From: Actinernus sp. WN-2022
Taxonomy: Eukaryota > Cnidaria > Anthozoa > Actiniaria > Actinernidae
Assembly (NCBI GenBank): GCA_030867875.1
Contig: JAOWCC010000577.1
Location: forward strand, 94,808,112 to 94,872,111
Reading direction: 5' to 3'
DNA: 64,000 nt
The position numbers and the translations under genes are program-made. A model generated the notes under the pieces. It saw only the letters and a list, made by a program, of their open reading frames with translations. It did not search any database and was not told the origin of the DNA. Of the stretch, positions 31,238 through 42,643 are shown one piece after another; within the stretch, counting starts at the first letter, position 1, and every line of letters begins with the position of its first letter.

Positions 31238-31552
31238 ATCCTCGAGGAAATAAAGGCAAAGTGACAAGAAAGAGAAGAGAGAATAAAAAGATTTATGATT
31301 TACTACACCCAAATCAACGATTACTGGCCAGGGCTCATAATTACTTAAATATTGGGAATTTTTATCCCTTGCAATAATAATTGTATCCATGCCCGATTAT
31401 AAGACGTCAGCAAGTGTTTGTAGATCGTAAAATGTTTAACTTGGTCGTATTTTTAGACCTAAAAAAGAGCCCATCTGGGCTTTCACTCGGGCAACATGAG
31501 ATTGAAGATGAAATACACTTTCATTTGAAATCCTTTTAGTAAAATATCAACA

Positions 31553-31754
31553 AATAGCTGATATTATAGTTGAGCCATGAATAGTAGTTTCAGCGGAATT
31601 GACCCGAACGCCTCATTTCGACCCAATGAAGCACTATTCAAGAATGATGGTTTCAATGGTGCTTCATTACATCGAAGAGAGACGTTCGGGTCAATACAAA
31701 GGTCAATACTGCTGAATCTGATATTCGTAAACTCAACCGTAGTATCAGCTATTG
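31553..31754. mobile_element. MITE with TAGCTGATA ends (copy 2)
   Basis: Identical to 26056-26257. Confidence 0.7.
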
Positions 31755-31980
31755 CGAGGGTTGGCCTCGAACACCGCGGCGCAGATTTGGTATCATGCAG
31801 CGAATATTTGTTTTAATTCATGACGCAGTATACGAGGAAGAGTAGGCTGCGAGCCGGCTCTCCTGTGTGTTTATTCGGAAAAGTTTATTCTCGTATTCGG
31901 GGTTCCTATGGCGCGCGGACACGAAAGTTCATTCTCGTCAATTGTCAATTGTAGGTTACAGTTCTTCTTTGAAGGGCCAC

Positions 31981-32359
31981 TGTCAATCGAATTGAACCTT
32001 CAAGTTTCTTTAAAACAAAACTACAAAAATAACACCCAGACATTGAAGAGAAATACCATATGAATGCACTGATATACTTTTCAAACTTTTTTCGGTAGAG
32101 GATGGCAAAGAATAAAGTGGATTACAAAAGCTTATTCTAGAAACTTAATGTCGGTGTACAGTGAACCGATTTCAAGTTGCTCTAAATTTCTCTTAAAAGC
32201 AGTATTTTTCATCTACTCGAATCTTTGCCGTCCTACATCAAAATTGTCTCAAATTTTCTCCAGTATACCTGGAAGCATACGCTGCTAATCTGAGTAGTTA
32301 TTTTCGTCTTTCGACATCGGAAAGGTTTTCATTTGGGGGTTGTCAGTGCTTCACAATTT
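31981..32359 (+). repeat. Dispersed repeat family R3 (copy 2)
   Basis: Same as 26484-26862 except the single T-to-A difference at 32323. The diverged copy at 47971-48335 has no clear counterpart base, so it does not polarise the change. Confidence 0.8.
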
Positions 32360-33341
32360 TTACATACTCAAGTATCATGATAAAGTATTCACTGGAATTT
32401 CGTTTTCAAGTCAGATATATAATATGAAGCAGAGCGTAATTTTTGGAAACCGTTAAGCGTGAATAGAAAGTACTCCATTAACTTCAGTTGGGTGATCTCC
32501 TATTAATTACTAGTTTTGACGGCATCAAAGAAGTACTAAAAGGATCCAGCCAGAGACATTTAAAACAGGACAATATAGGCAAATGTGATTCCATTAGTCT
32601 TTCAGGAGTAAATAGGAAGGTGGACGAAAAGGTGGGGAAACATGGTTTAATTAGCAGATTTTCACGGAGGGTTTTCCAAAAAGACGGCTGAAAGAGCTAT
32701 AAAATGATACTATATTTGTTTCGAAGATTAGTCGAGATATTTTGGGGACAAAGACAACTTGTCAATATATATTGTAAAAACAAATTTGGTTTGTATGGAA
32801 TCCAGGATGTACTTTACGTCGTACTAAAAGCATTGCACTTCCACCTAGATAATAGATTTGAAACTAGACACCTGGAAACGTGAGCCATAAAAGGTCGGAA
32901 GCTACGACAGCGTGTGCGAGCTATTAGGCTTTTGGCAAACATTTCGAGTGCAAAACTCAACGCAGATGATATCGAAATGTAATTGACATCCATCTCTAAA
33001 CTAACTCCAACATTGAGCCACATATAGGAAGTGTTTTCGCATCAATTTTAGGTCGAGATATTTTGGTATGAATATGATGACGTCATTGTTGTTGCCACAG
33101 TAACGCAATCGAACCTTTTTAGCACGGTCGACTTTTTTCTCTAGATATATGGTGTTAAGTTTCACAACTACTAAAATGTTTCGCGACTGACTTTCTCTAG
33201 CTCTGCGAATTACATCTCGGGGTTAAAGTTCTATATTTAAACGACTGCCAGCGATGCACAACTTTACCCCCTTCTCTTACAGAGCTCCACATTAAGGGAA
33301 TTCAAAGCTATATAAGCTACTCGGATCAGAGAAGAGTCGGT

Positions 33342-33427
33342 ACGGGTGGGCCGGACCGCGGCAGGAATCGAGTCGGAACCGCATACGCAATATGCCGTGC
33401 ACTAACCAATTGCGCCATACACGCATC
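33342..33427 (-). mobile_element. tRNA-like SINE head (copy 2)
   Basis: Identical to 27845-27930. Confidence 0.6.
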
Positions 33428-33527
33428 TACAGTTACAGAGAATTAATTGCTTGTAGTCTTGTAAGACAGAAATCCTGATTGAGAAATCAATGTTCGTTCA
33501 ATTCAAAGTTTACATTTAATAAATAAA

Positions 33528-33673
33528 GATAGTTCTCCATGTTCTATTACAAAATAATGCACGCTCGAGGTCTTGAAAAACTGCTGATGCACGAACGGAA
33601 CGCCGAGTATATTTAGCAGCTTTTCAAGACCACGAAAGTGTATTATTTTGTTATAGGACATAGATGAACCATC
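33528..33673. mobile_element. Hairpin MITE in which the duplication breakpoint lies
   Basis: Left arm 33528-33585 (GTTCTATTACAAAATAATGC, GGTCTTGAAAAACTGCT) pairs with right arm 33615-33673 (AGCAGCTTTTCAAGACC, TATTATTTTGTTATAGGACA). At the copy 1/copy 2 junction the left arm stops after AAAATAA and continues as CACTACATTC, so only the first part of the arm was duplicated. Confidence 0.8.
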
Positions 33674-35736
33674 TTCTATTGTTTCATAATATAAAATTCG
33701 ATCTACGCGGAAAGAAATGATCGAGAGTGCATTATAAGAAAATCAAGCACGTGCTAGCAGCCAATGAAATCACGCAAGGTGCTCCCATAATTTATATTAT
33801 AATCGACAAATAAAGTCTCGAAGAGAAGACTTTAGACTTCCTAGGGATAATAATCTTGTCTTGCCTAAAAAATTACCGCATCTTTAGAAGTGTCACATGC
33901 ATAATTGTATAAATAAACATTGCTGACTAGAAATTATGCATAAGTAAATTTAGTCGTGTTTCCGAAACATGACTGAGTGACAAAAAACTACCTGAATAAA
34001 GTGGCTTTGTTTATTTGCAACTTTTAAACTCTAAGCTCGGTAAAATGCCCAACCTAGAAGACATTTTATATTTTCAATGTTTTTACAATATATTTTCGAA
34101 TGCAGCTAGTCGAAACAGCATGATTTTAGAGCAAGCCTTAAGCATACAAGGAAATACCCCATTAGAAAGGACGTAGGTAGAGGAAGCGGCTTGCAAGCGG
34201 TAACAGGAAAAAAATATTACAACTTTGAGAAGAATGGGATGTAAAGAAGTGATATTATTTTGAATGCCATTGCCCCAAAAACAATGTATAAAAGTAAAGG
34301 AAAGCCGTTCATAAACATAGATGCTTTGTGTAAGCTCATTTATTGTTGGGTTATAGCAAATTAAAGTAAACTAAATAAGAGAGCTCGAGGCTTCTGTTTC
34401 TAAATTGCAGTATGGCGATCGGTTAATCGGTGAATTTGATGATATTTCTTCATTAGTTATGCAATATAAATGAAGAAATTTTACCTCTAAGTGAGAAAGG
34501 TCGTACGTGATACAACAACGCTGCGCCAAAACACTCCAACCACAACTATAAACTCACTTCTAGAAGCAACCAGTTAAATCGTAAACCTAGCTTGAAAGAG
34601 AAACTTAGCTTAAAATTTACAAATACTTTTGATTGCAATCGAGCAATGACTGTGAATTCACTTCTGGAAGCAACAATAAACTTTAGAAACCTTTCAAAAT
34701 CTCAGTTGGAGTGCAGTTTCACACAGTACCGCTGTCTTTAAACATTCGTGGGACTGCACGAAAGCCTTCAAATCCATTGAAATCCTTTACAAATGCAACT
34801 ACAAGTTCAAATAAATATATATATTTCTAAACTCAATAAATTTGAAAGGTAACGTTAGATTTTCGAATCCCATTGATGGCCTGACATAATTATTTAAGTA
34901 CCTCATTGAAATACAATAAGATTGAAGTGAGAAAGAAACAAATACAAAAAGGAATGAATGTGAACTCACCTCGATAATTGTTCAATCTACAGTTCAAATT
35001 CAGTCTTGTTCACCTTGAACATTCATTCCTCGCAACCTGAACGAGTGTCATCTGCAACTCATCCGGTTCTGCAAACTTCAAACGGTTTTTCTAGGCTCGA
35101 GAGCAAGATTCATTTCCGACTGCACGCTGAGATTGTGATCTTAGCATCACTGTAATTTCAATAGAAAACTCCCACTGTTTATTTTAAAGTTAAAAAGCAT
35201 TCTAAACGCCCCGAGGTCGTCTGACTTCTTTCTGCCGGATTAGAGTGGGTAGAAAGGTGACTTGATGCAATGATAGTCGAACAGCGGGTCATATAGTTTG
35301 ATTGTACTTCCACTTTAAACAAATACTGAAATAATGTTCTTTATGCTCTTTTATTCGATCTGCTCTATTAAACCTCCCGAGCTCCGATCCCCCCCCCCCC
35401 CCCCAAATAAAATACCGGTAGTTTTCGGAGAAACGGTTTTCGCGTTTATTACAATGTGGAACTGACCTAGAAAGAAGATTGCAAAATGTGTAGATTTTAA
35501 TTTTTTCTTGACATCTGTTAAATGATTGGAATGTTATCCACATTTTGCTTGGAAGGAAAGTGAAAATTATTTATGTATGCTCTAATTTTACTCTCCGGTC
35601 TTTCTTGGGTTCTAGAGGCAAGAAGGAATAAGAGGCAAGAAGGAGGAGAGACTGAGGAGAGAAGAGTCTCTGCTGCTGTCCGTTGAGAATTTTAGTAATT
35701 ATGAAATTATGCCATCGACAAAATCTCGCAACGGTT
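33674..35736. other. Unassigned AT-rich sequence
   Basis: Over 2 kb without a supported gene. A poly-C run of 14 or 15 bases lies at about 35390-35404 and creates a glycine run in a minus-strand frame (35289-35543), which I reject. Purine-rich GAAGGAATAAGAGGCAAGAA lies near 35624. Confidence 0.3.
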
Positions 35737-36012
35737 CACAGGGACTGGGCAACGCGTTTGGGTATAGACATGACTTGTCTGTTGTCATCGCATCGAAACT
35801 TTGAACATGGCGACGAGTGTTTGAATGTGTTCCAAGAGTTTAAGGAGAAATCATGTCAAAGCCGGTAAATTTCTGCCTTCCTCTGGTAAACGCCAGGAAT
35901 GTCCTCTTCAGCTAAAGAAACATGAAAACATTGAGAAGATTACTCACTCTCCGCCATCTTGACAACAGACAGACAAGTCATGTCTACCCAAACGCGTTGT
36001 CCAGGCCCTGCG
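35737..36012. mobile_element. Inverted-repeat element with ACAACGCGTTTGGGTA arms
   Basis: CAGGGACTGGGCAACGCGTT at about 35739 and TAGACATGACTTGTCTG following it are mirrored by CAGACAAGTCATGTCTACCC and AACGCGTTGTCCAGGCCCTG ending near 36010. The arms are about 60 bp with a core of about 150 bp. Confidence 0.7.
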
Positions 36013-37699
36013 CGACAAGCTAGTACCAAGTCTCCTACTCGTTTTGGTTAAGGGAAATTCATTGCGTTAATTCGACCACAATTCCTTGCGTGGCCAATCA
36101 CAATGCCTTGCGCGGTTGTCAAGTTAACGTAGTCGTACGTCTTCGTGGGGAGGTCAAAACTGGATTTTTGTTGTAAGTAAAAGATGCCTTAACGATTTCT
36201 TTCTTCATACGTCATTATAGGAGTGGCCTTAACTTTGAATTTACATATAAATCAAGGTTATAGCTTAAATCAGTATGTTGCAATGGTTTAAACACTGATA
36301 CGTTTCTAAAGAAAACGTGACGTATTTTAGCATTTTGTGGTATTTTTGCTATATAAGTGAGAAAGCGTGATACCACTAAATGGCTGACGATAAACCTGAA
36401 CTAAGACGATTTATTTACTTATACAAATGGATACCTATTGCAAAACACATAATGTAATTTTCCTTGCAACAAAGGCAAATATACCCTTGGTAACGTAATT
36501 TACACCCAACCTAATAAGAAGTAAATATTTGAATCCAGGCTATTTCGAGGAGAATCTGATACGGGATGGTGTTATATATCCTCCTTGGCAAGGTCATAGA
36601 TAATTCCCTGTAAATTCATTACGTTACGGTACAGGAAGGGAAAATGCTATAATGTTACGTTACCTACAAAATTACAACGAATTGTCGAATTCTCTCAAGT
36701 TATTTCTATTATCTCTATTTGAGTGATTTTATTAAAAATTACAGTTATGCACTTGTCATGTTTTGTACACAAAAGATTTCTTGAAAACATGGTATTTACT
36801 GTTCAGAAAAGTTTGAGGGGAAACAGTCAAAATACATCGCTGGATATAACAATTTATGCTGCGAAATGACTCGATCTAGGTCATGGTACTAACGTAATTT
36901 ACCCAAAACCATGCGACAAGGTCTTTGTGGAAATTAAAATCAGGATAAACGACTTAAAGACATACGGCTCCTGGATTTTTTTACTCAGTATCGGTGAAAT
37001 ATATAAGCAGACATAACTTTGAAAGTAGTCGCTAGTATTTCAATTACCTTAAATTTTATTTCAAAAATTGATTTTTTGAGTGCGACAGCCTATTTTTCGC
37101 CAGTAAGGACAACAAAAAATATCGTAAAACAAAAACCCGATGGTGGATCTTCGCAATATTTTTTTTCTGGGTAATTTATTAGATGCAGAGGAAGGAAGGA
37201 AATGCTCTTGTAACTTTAAACAGTGATATATAAAATTGTTAAAAATAAAATAAGTGGTGCGACAACAATCGTCCCTGTTAACTGAGAATGAGTGACCTTT
37301 GGATTCAGCAACATAATGGCTACCAATGGGACAAAACTTCGCTCACGTTTTGGCCACCGTGCAGTCGTGGTACGGTGTTCGTGTCGAATAGAGATTTGAA
37401 AACTCGTAGGTGGTTTTTGTAGAATTTTACTATCATTTCATCTCGCAAAATCGCGGATAGCTCCTACCTAGGTACCTCAGTAAACTGTTTCCCAGTTTTC
37501 CCTTTACGGAAAATTAAATATTCACGGACCTTGATCTTCGGCTGGCTAGCTGTCGAACCCCGGCGTATTACAATCATCGAAACTGCTCTCACAAATGTTA
37601 GGGTATTATAACCACTTGCTGTCATAATCCGTAGGAGAATCAAGTGCACAGAATTCCGAATGGAAAAAAAAACAATGAAAGATTGAACGATTTATCCGG
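36013..37699. other. Unassigned
   Basis: No gene supported. TAACGTAATTTAC or its reverse complement recurs loosely (36489, 36614, 36655, 36891), too sparse to call a repeat. Confidence 0.3.
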
Positions 37700-37890
37700 C
37701 AATAACTCATCCAGTGGTCCTTGGAGAAAAAAATCACGTCCTGCAGTTGACGTAACGATGGCATTGTAAAAAAAACGGGAGCTGATTGGTTGACGGCCCC
37801 GGAAGTCGACACAGAAAATAAACACTTGCGAAACTTGACTGGGCCCAGCCTCCGCTGGCCCGAGTAATAAGTGGAGCCGACATAAAAACA
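37700..37890 (-). repeat. CCAAT-bearing dispersed repeat, reverse relative of 11850-12045
   Basis: Contains AGCTGATTGGTTGACGGC (reverse of GCCGTCAACCAATCAGATT) and GGCCCGAGTAATAAGTG (reverse of CTCATTACTCGGGCC). The overlapping minus-strand frames are not taken as genes. Confidence 0.45.
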
Positions 37891-38069
37891 GAGCAAAATG
37901 AACTAGAATTGGCTTTTGCCTCAGATGACGTCATTGAAATTTGATTAGCAATAGATTTAATGCTTTAAGTAATGCTCCAGCTAAGAACGATGCACTGAAC
38001 GGCAAGGAATGTAAACATAGGGCCCCAAAGGGCAACTCTTGGATGGTCAGTGAGCTATTTTGGTATATA

Positions 38070-38405
38070 CTAAAAAATCACGTGACCAATGACGTCATCA
38101 CCACTAAGTGATTTGTGGGAACTCACTACCATGTCTGTCCAAGTTTGAACTGTTCGGCATTAAATATGAGGGAGATATGGGCATGTACTTAAAATCACGT
38201 GAACGATGAAGTCATCGATACGTCATCACCACTAAGTGTTTGATAGGGATTCACTACCATGTCTGTCCAGGTTTGAAGTATCTGGCATTAGAAATGAGGG
38301 CGATATTGGCATGTACTTAAAATCACGTGACCGATGACGTCATCACCACTAAGTGATCGATAGGGACCCACTACATGTCTGTCCAGGTTTGAAGTGTCTG
38401 GCATT
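38070..38405 (+). repeat. Three tandem units of about 118-127 bp
   Basis: AAATCACGTGACC, GATGACGTCATCACCACTAA, GTGATTGATAGGGA-like, ACTACCATGTCTGTCC and GGCATTA follow each other three times (starts about 38074, 38191, 38318). Each unit carries CACGTG and TGACGTCA. Confidence 0.8.
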
Positions 38406-38429
38406 AGATGGGCACCGTCAATACATTTC

Positions 38430-38590
38430 TCCAGCATGACCAAATCTTTTCAAAACCTTGGACGGTCATTCGGAAAGTCAACGGCGAGTCGTGGAGTCAC
38501 AGAAAAAAACGACGAATAAATTATCTGGTATCCACCTAAACCCAATAACTTGTTCTGCACATGCGTGCATCCACGAGTTAAATTACTATT
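38430..38590 (+). repeat. Dispersed repeat family R5, copy 1
   Basis: Shares with 39632-39868 the order CATGRCCAAATCTTTC, ATTCGGA, CAACGGMGAGTC, CACAGAAAAAAACGA, GAATAAATTA, CTAATAACT and GCGYGCATCCACGAGTTAAA. Confidence 0.65.
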
Positions 38591-38928
38591 GTGTGTGGAA
38601 TAAACGACCCGCCTATTCATAGCTTGATTACGTGCATGCAGTCTAAGTAGTTCTGGAACTTCCAGTCTGAACAAGGATTGTGAACAAAGTTATTATTTAG
38701 TGTAGCTAAATCAAATTGATCTTTAAATCAAAATGCCCCGTTGAACTTTGAAATCACATATCGAAGAGGTTAAAACGAGTTTTTATCCGTTCCACATCGG
38801 CGCAGAATCGAGTTTTTGGGAATCTAACGCTAGCCAAATGTAACTTGCAAACGTTTTATCAAATATAAATAGTGCATGACCCGGAGGTCAACTGGCTGGA
38901 AAATCAAAGAAAACACAAGTTGTTGTTT

Positions 38929-39189
38929 TTAAACATGCAGGCTTATTATTTTTCTCACTGGTATTCTTGAAGGTTCTCTATCACGATTTCTAACTGCAGA
39001 CAATCTTGACTTGTTCCTCCTACTCCTAGATTGATCAGTATTCAAGCCTTTACTAGATAACAATACAGTGCTCAGCTGTTCGCGTTCGACCATCAAATTC
39101 AAACTATTTGACATTTCAGTGACATTTACCGTATCATTTCTCGAACTGATCACATTATTGTTATTCTGTATATTACTAAGATTTTCCAT
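38929..39189 (-). CDS. Unrecognised 86-codon reading frame
   Basis: ATG-to-stop on the minus strand; Asn- and Ser-rich N-terminal half (MENLSNIQNNNNV), basic C-terminal half (SRSRRNKSRLSAVRNRDREP). No membrane segment or known motif. Not covered by a repeat I can see, which is why it is kept, but length and composition are also compatible with chance. Low confidence. Confidence 0.15.
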   Translation of the reverse strand: MENLSNIQNNNNVISSRNDTVNVTEMSNSLNLMVEREQLSTVLLSSKGLNTDQSRSRRNKSRLSAVRNRDREPSRIPVRKIISLHV

Positions 39190-39631
39190 TCATATTTGGC
39201 TTTTGTTTGGCTATTGCATGGCTTTGTTCGGCTTTGCTTTCCTCACTTTCCAAAATCTTGGCTTTCATTCCAGAGTGAGCAGGGGCGATATCGATATTAG
39301 TTGTCGTTCAACTGAACTTTAAGCTTATAATCACCCTGACGAGTAAAGAGTGCAGCACGTTCTATCTCTGAGTCTAGGGATGTATTTTGAACGTGCCACG
39401 AGACTCGGGGAGCTTTGTCGCGAAAACAGTTGTACATTACCATCTCTATCTCTGTTGCATCCAAAACGTTCACAGTACATTCAAGACATTAAATTCTGCT
39501 TAGCTAAGCCAAACGCGCTTATAAATTTCCGGGCTTCTCTCGTAAATACGACACGCGACCAAATGTCTGTTTTTAACAATATAGTTGTAGCGATAAATTA
39601 ATTATAAGGTATTTCGGAATAATAATTACCT

Positions 39632-39868
39632 TTAACAACATGGCCAAATCTTTCGAAGTGTCTTTCCGATGAATCGCAAACTTGGACTCATGCCATATAT
39701 ATCTTCAATATATCTTCGGAAAATGCAAGACTATTCGGACAGCCAACGGAGAGTCCCCGATGTACACAGAAAAAAACGAAGTACACATCATAAAACGATG
39801 AATAAATTAGCTCGGACACTAACCCTAATAACTCGTGTTCTGCGCTTGCGCGCATCCACGAGTTAAAA
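39632..39868 (+). repeat. Dispersed repeat family R5, copy 2
   Basis: Longer counterpart of 38430-38590, with internal insertions (TATATATCTTCAATATATC). Confidence 0.65.
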
Positions 39869-40542
39869 ATGCGTTAATTTTCCATTCTTCTTTCTTGTAA
39901 ATTAATTGGTTGATACTCATAAATTCAAAAGAAGACCATTGAAGTAATGCACTTTCATTAAATAACTTTAATTTAGTTTTGATCAAACTATGGTTTGACT
40001 TCAATGAAAATCAACCGTGAGGAAAGTTCTCACATTTGTTATTCAAATATCTTTTGTCTTGCCCCTTTCCTTAAGTTTTCACAGTAAAAATTACCAACAG
40101 CACAGTTTCCTTTATTTTCTGCTTGTAACTTTGACTGAGAACATCTCAAACAGCACTTAAGACACATTCAAGCAAAATCATCCGAGAACATACTCATTGC
40201 CGCAATCTATTGTCTTTTCCTATAGTTCTTACACGAATGATTACTTAATAAAATAATCCTTAAGCAATATGACACTATACAAGGAGATATACATATATAA
40301 ATAAAATTTCCTAACGGTCATGCATGTACATGACTAATAATACTAGCTAGTATATTAGATAGAAAGTAATAACTGAGAAAATACAAATTAAGGTAATAAA
40401 TTATCAAGTGTATGTTTCAAAATTATTTCACCACAGTTAAGTTAAGAAAACAAATAAGACCTAGCAGTTGTTTAGGGACTAGCACTAATATCACGTAATG
40501 GAGCTTGATAAAAGATCAGACAGAACAGAACTTTTAAAGGTA
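39869..40542. other. Unassigned AT-rich sequence
   Basis: Nothing supported. Confidence 0.3.
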
Positions 40543-40546
40543 TTGA

Positions 40547-41127
40547 AGTGCCCCTCAACCCCAAATTGTTTTATTTTATTTTCGAAAAGAAGAGGTAATT
40601 TTAAGCATTTCTGCGATTTTTTTATGAGCGTTTAAAGATGACAAAATCCCGTGTAGTGGCGCACGTCCTAATTATTATAATGATCCTGTGACGTAAGTGA
40701 AGGAAAAGCGTCTGTTTCAGTCGTCAACAGTCGGAGTAGTTGTAAGTAGTCGTAAACGAAATCGGAAAAAAAAAGTTTAAATGCTAAATAGGTGTGTTGT
40801 AGAGGGCTGCAGCAACTGTTCAGACGCCAAGTAAGATATCAGTCTTCACAAAATTCCATTCCGGGGAGACGAGAGTTCGTTAGCCATAAAAAGGCGCAAG
40901 TGGGTTGACTTTGTGAAAGTGAAACGTACGTATTCATCCATGCTCAGGAAGAAAAATCCTTCACTTACGTCACGATTCTAATGACGGCACTTTGCCATTA
41001 GATCGCGTTTACAATCGCCCATAAAAAAATCAAGGATTAACGAAAATTCAAAACTTTTTTCGCAGAATTACTCAAAATTATCTTCTCTTTTCGAAAATAA
41101 AATAAAGAATTGGGATTGAGGGGCACT
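40547..41127 (+). mobile_element. TTAA-type element (Kolobok-like) with a THAP exon
   Basis: Left end TTGA then AGTGCCCCTCAACCCCAA (40547); right end TTGGGATTGAGGGGCACT then TTAA (41128-41131), so the target duplication is TTAA with one change. The arms are about 180 bp and stay complementary (TTTTCGAAAAGA, ACGTAAGTGAAGGA). The core carries the THAP-type frame described separately. TTAA duplications together with a THAP domain fit the Kolobok superfamily as I know it. With 581 bp it cannot be autonomous. Confidence 0.75.
40781..40981 (+). pseudogene. THAP-domain N-terminal exon with in-frame stop
   Basis: From ATG 40781 the frame reads MLNRCVVEGCSNC with C5 and C10 (C-x4-C), a TAA at 40832-40834 (codon 18), then ISLHKIPFRGDE and KRRKWVDFV, closing with TAA at 40979-40981. 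The first Cys pair, the conserved Pro (codon 26) and Trp (codon 41) of THAP zinc fingers are in place; the second C-x2-H pair and the AVPTIF-like end are missing, as the frame runs into the right terminal repeat. THAP domains bind DNA and are found in P-element and Kolobok transposases and in host proteins derived from them. This copy is broken and cannot give a whole domain. Confidence 0.75.
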
Positions 41128-41299
41128 TTAAGTGAAGAAGAACCATCCGAACATAGAAGTGGCTCTAAGATACTATTGTTCGTTGAAAAAAAGAGTACTT
41201 ATAAACATTATTAGACTTGAATCTGGTCGTAAAGGGTTTCGAGGGTTGACACATCCCGTCCTATGTCGGTCATCTTGTTTTCCACTTTCACTTTGAAAT

Positions 41300-41334
41300 C
41301 AGTGATAACTGGCTAGGGATCATATGCACTTTAA
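41300..41334. mobile_element. Lone right end of a TTAA-type element
   Basis: AACTGGCTAGGGATCATATGCACT followed by TTAA resembles the right end of the element at 49837-51372 (CCAGGGCTTATATGCACT). I did not find its left end. Confidence 0.45.
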
Positions 41335-41689
41335 ACAGGAAGTTCCGGTATAGAACGGCCATGGCCAGGACACTGACATCTTCCGTGTGGTGCTCTGCTT
41401 GAGTGCTCCCTATCATTGATTGCTATTCTCGCGAAATTAAAATCAAACGCGTAATAAACGACCTTCACAGTAAGGGCAAGAGAGTTCATAAAATACCGCC
41501 TGTCCTATCTTCCCTCTGTTTACTTTTCGATGGCTTCTTTGATTTTTAAACACTAAAATTTCGCATTTTAACAGGAGGCTGATTCACTAGCTCGTCTTCG
41601 TTCTATCTTCACTTGCTTGGTGATTTGAGTTCGCCATGCGTGAAAAGAAGATTGACTTATCCTTTTACACTGGAACTTCCTATTCAAGC
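41335..41689. other. Unassigned
   Basis: Nothing supported. Confidence 0.3.
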
Positions 41690-41845
41690 AACCACGACGG
41701 CAACGTCAAGGAAGACGGCAAAAAAAAGTAGTATTAATTACTACAATACCTGCACGTGAAAATACAATAGTCGTCTACTACATTTTGATCGTTCTCTGTA
41801 ACGTGAAAACTCCAAATTGTACGTCTAAAAGAGAACGTGATTGTA
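41690..41845 (+). repeat. Dispersed repeat family R1, copy 3
   Basis: CAAGCAACCACGACGGCAAC, GTCAAGGAAGACGGC, TGCACGTGAAAATACAATAG and AAAAGAGAACGTG; same order as 10703-10872. Confidence 0.65.
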
Positions 41846-42359
41846 AGAAAGTAAAATCAGTTTTTTGCTCGGCGTGAACGGAACTCAGTGCTTATCATAT
41901 TTTCGAAAATCTGGATGTCAAAAGTAATTAAAAACTGGAAATAGTAAACACCAAATTTCGGGAGGAAACACTTTTCTACGTCCCGTCGTCACTAATAATG
42001 CCACAGATGTGGGCGATAGTGTTTTTCCAGGGTCTATACCATTCGTATACTCCATTTCACTCGCTTGAGTGAAATATGGAAAATACGGCAAGTGCTCATC
42101 TCCCATATGTATGACGTCATACTTGATGGCGGCAGGTTTGTAAAAATCACAGAGGAAGATGTATATAGCTTAAACGAGCAGCAAGAAAATTAATATTTCG
42201 GGCAGAAGAAAAAGAGATCTAACTAGGATTTTTTTCCACTGCAATGAAGAGACAAGAGAACCCGACGAATTCTCCATGAAGAGCTTGGAAAGGATCACGA
42301 ACTTTGAAGTTTGTACTGACAGTAAGTAAAACGAATAGATGAGTTCTTAGAGCAGTCAA
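41846..42359. other. Unassigned
   Basis: No gene. A short CACTCGCTTGAGTG palindrome lies at about 42058. Confidence 0.3.
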
Positions 42360-42374
42360 TTGTCCATATAATAA

Positions 42375-42492
42375 AAAGAAAATTACAACGCGGCAGTTTT
42401 AAGATATGAAGTTTATCCTCTCGAGTCCAAAATATTGACTCTCGAGGATAAACTTCATATATTCAAACCACCGTGTAATATCCTCTATTTAT
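42375..42492. mobile_element. Hairpin element with GAAGTTTATCCTC arms
   Basis: 42404-42427 and 42437-42460 form a hairpin (GAAGTTTATCC / GGATAAACTTC, pairing broken only at TCTCGA) with a 9-base loop. Weaker pairing (ATTACAACGCGG / CCGTGTAATAT) extends outwards. Confidence 0.65.
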
Positions 42493-42525
42493 CACTGTTT
42501 TGTCTAGAAACTGGATTGGACAACA

Positions 42526-42643
42526 GGGCCCGATTCCTGAAAGCCCGATAAGCACTAATCCAGAGTTAATTACCATGACAACTAATATTTTGTTGAGAGT
42601 TAATCCAGGATTAGCGCTAATCGGGCTTTCAGGAACCGGGCCC
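42526..42643. mobile_element. 118-bp MITE with GGGCCCGATTCCTGAAAGCC ends
   Basis: GGGCCCGATTCCTGAAAGCC at 42526 mirrors GGCTTTCAGGAACCGGGCCC ending at 42643, with AGCACTAATCC / GGATTAGCGCT inside. A fragment of the same family (AGCCCGATTACTGCTAATCC) lies at 56128-56147. Confidence 0.85.

Larger units (their letters stand above)
28058..33554. repeat. 5,497-bp tandem duplication, copy 2
   Basis: Second copy of 22561-28057. Identity continues to 33557 because of the shared TAA; beyond it the sequence continues into the full hairpin element at 33528-33673, so copy 2 carries the native right flank and copy 1 the native left flank. Confidence 0.95.

Noticed and set aside
22724..33023. Frames that occur identically twice (for example 22724 and 28221, 27317 and 32814)
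   Set aside because: The repetition comes from the DNA duplication and is not evidence of conservation.
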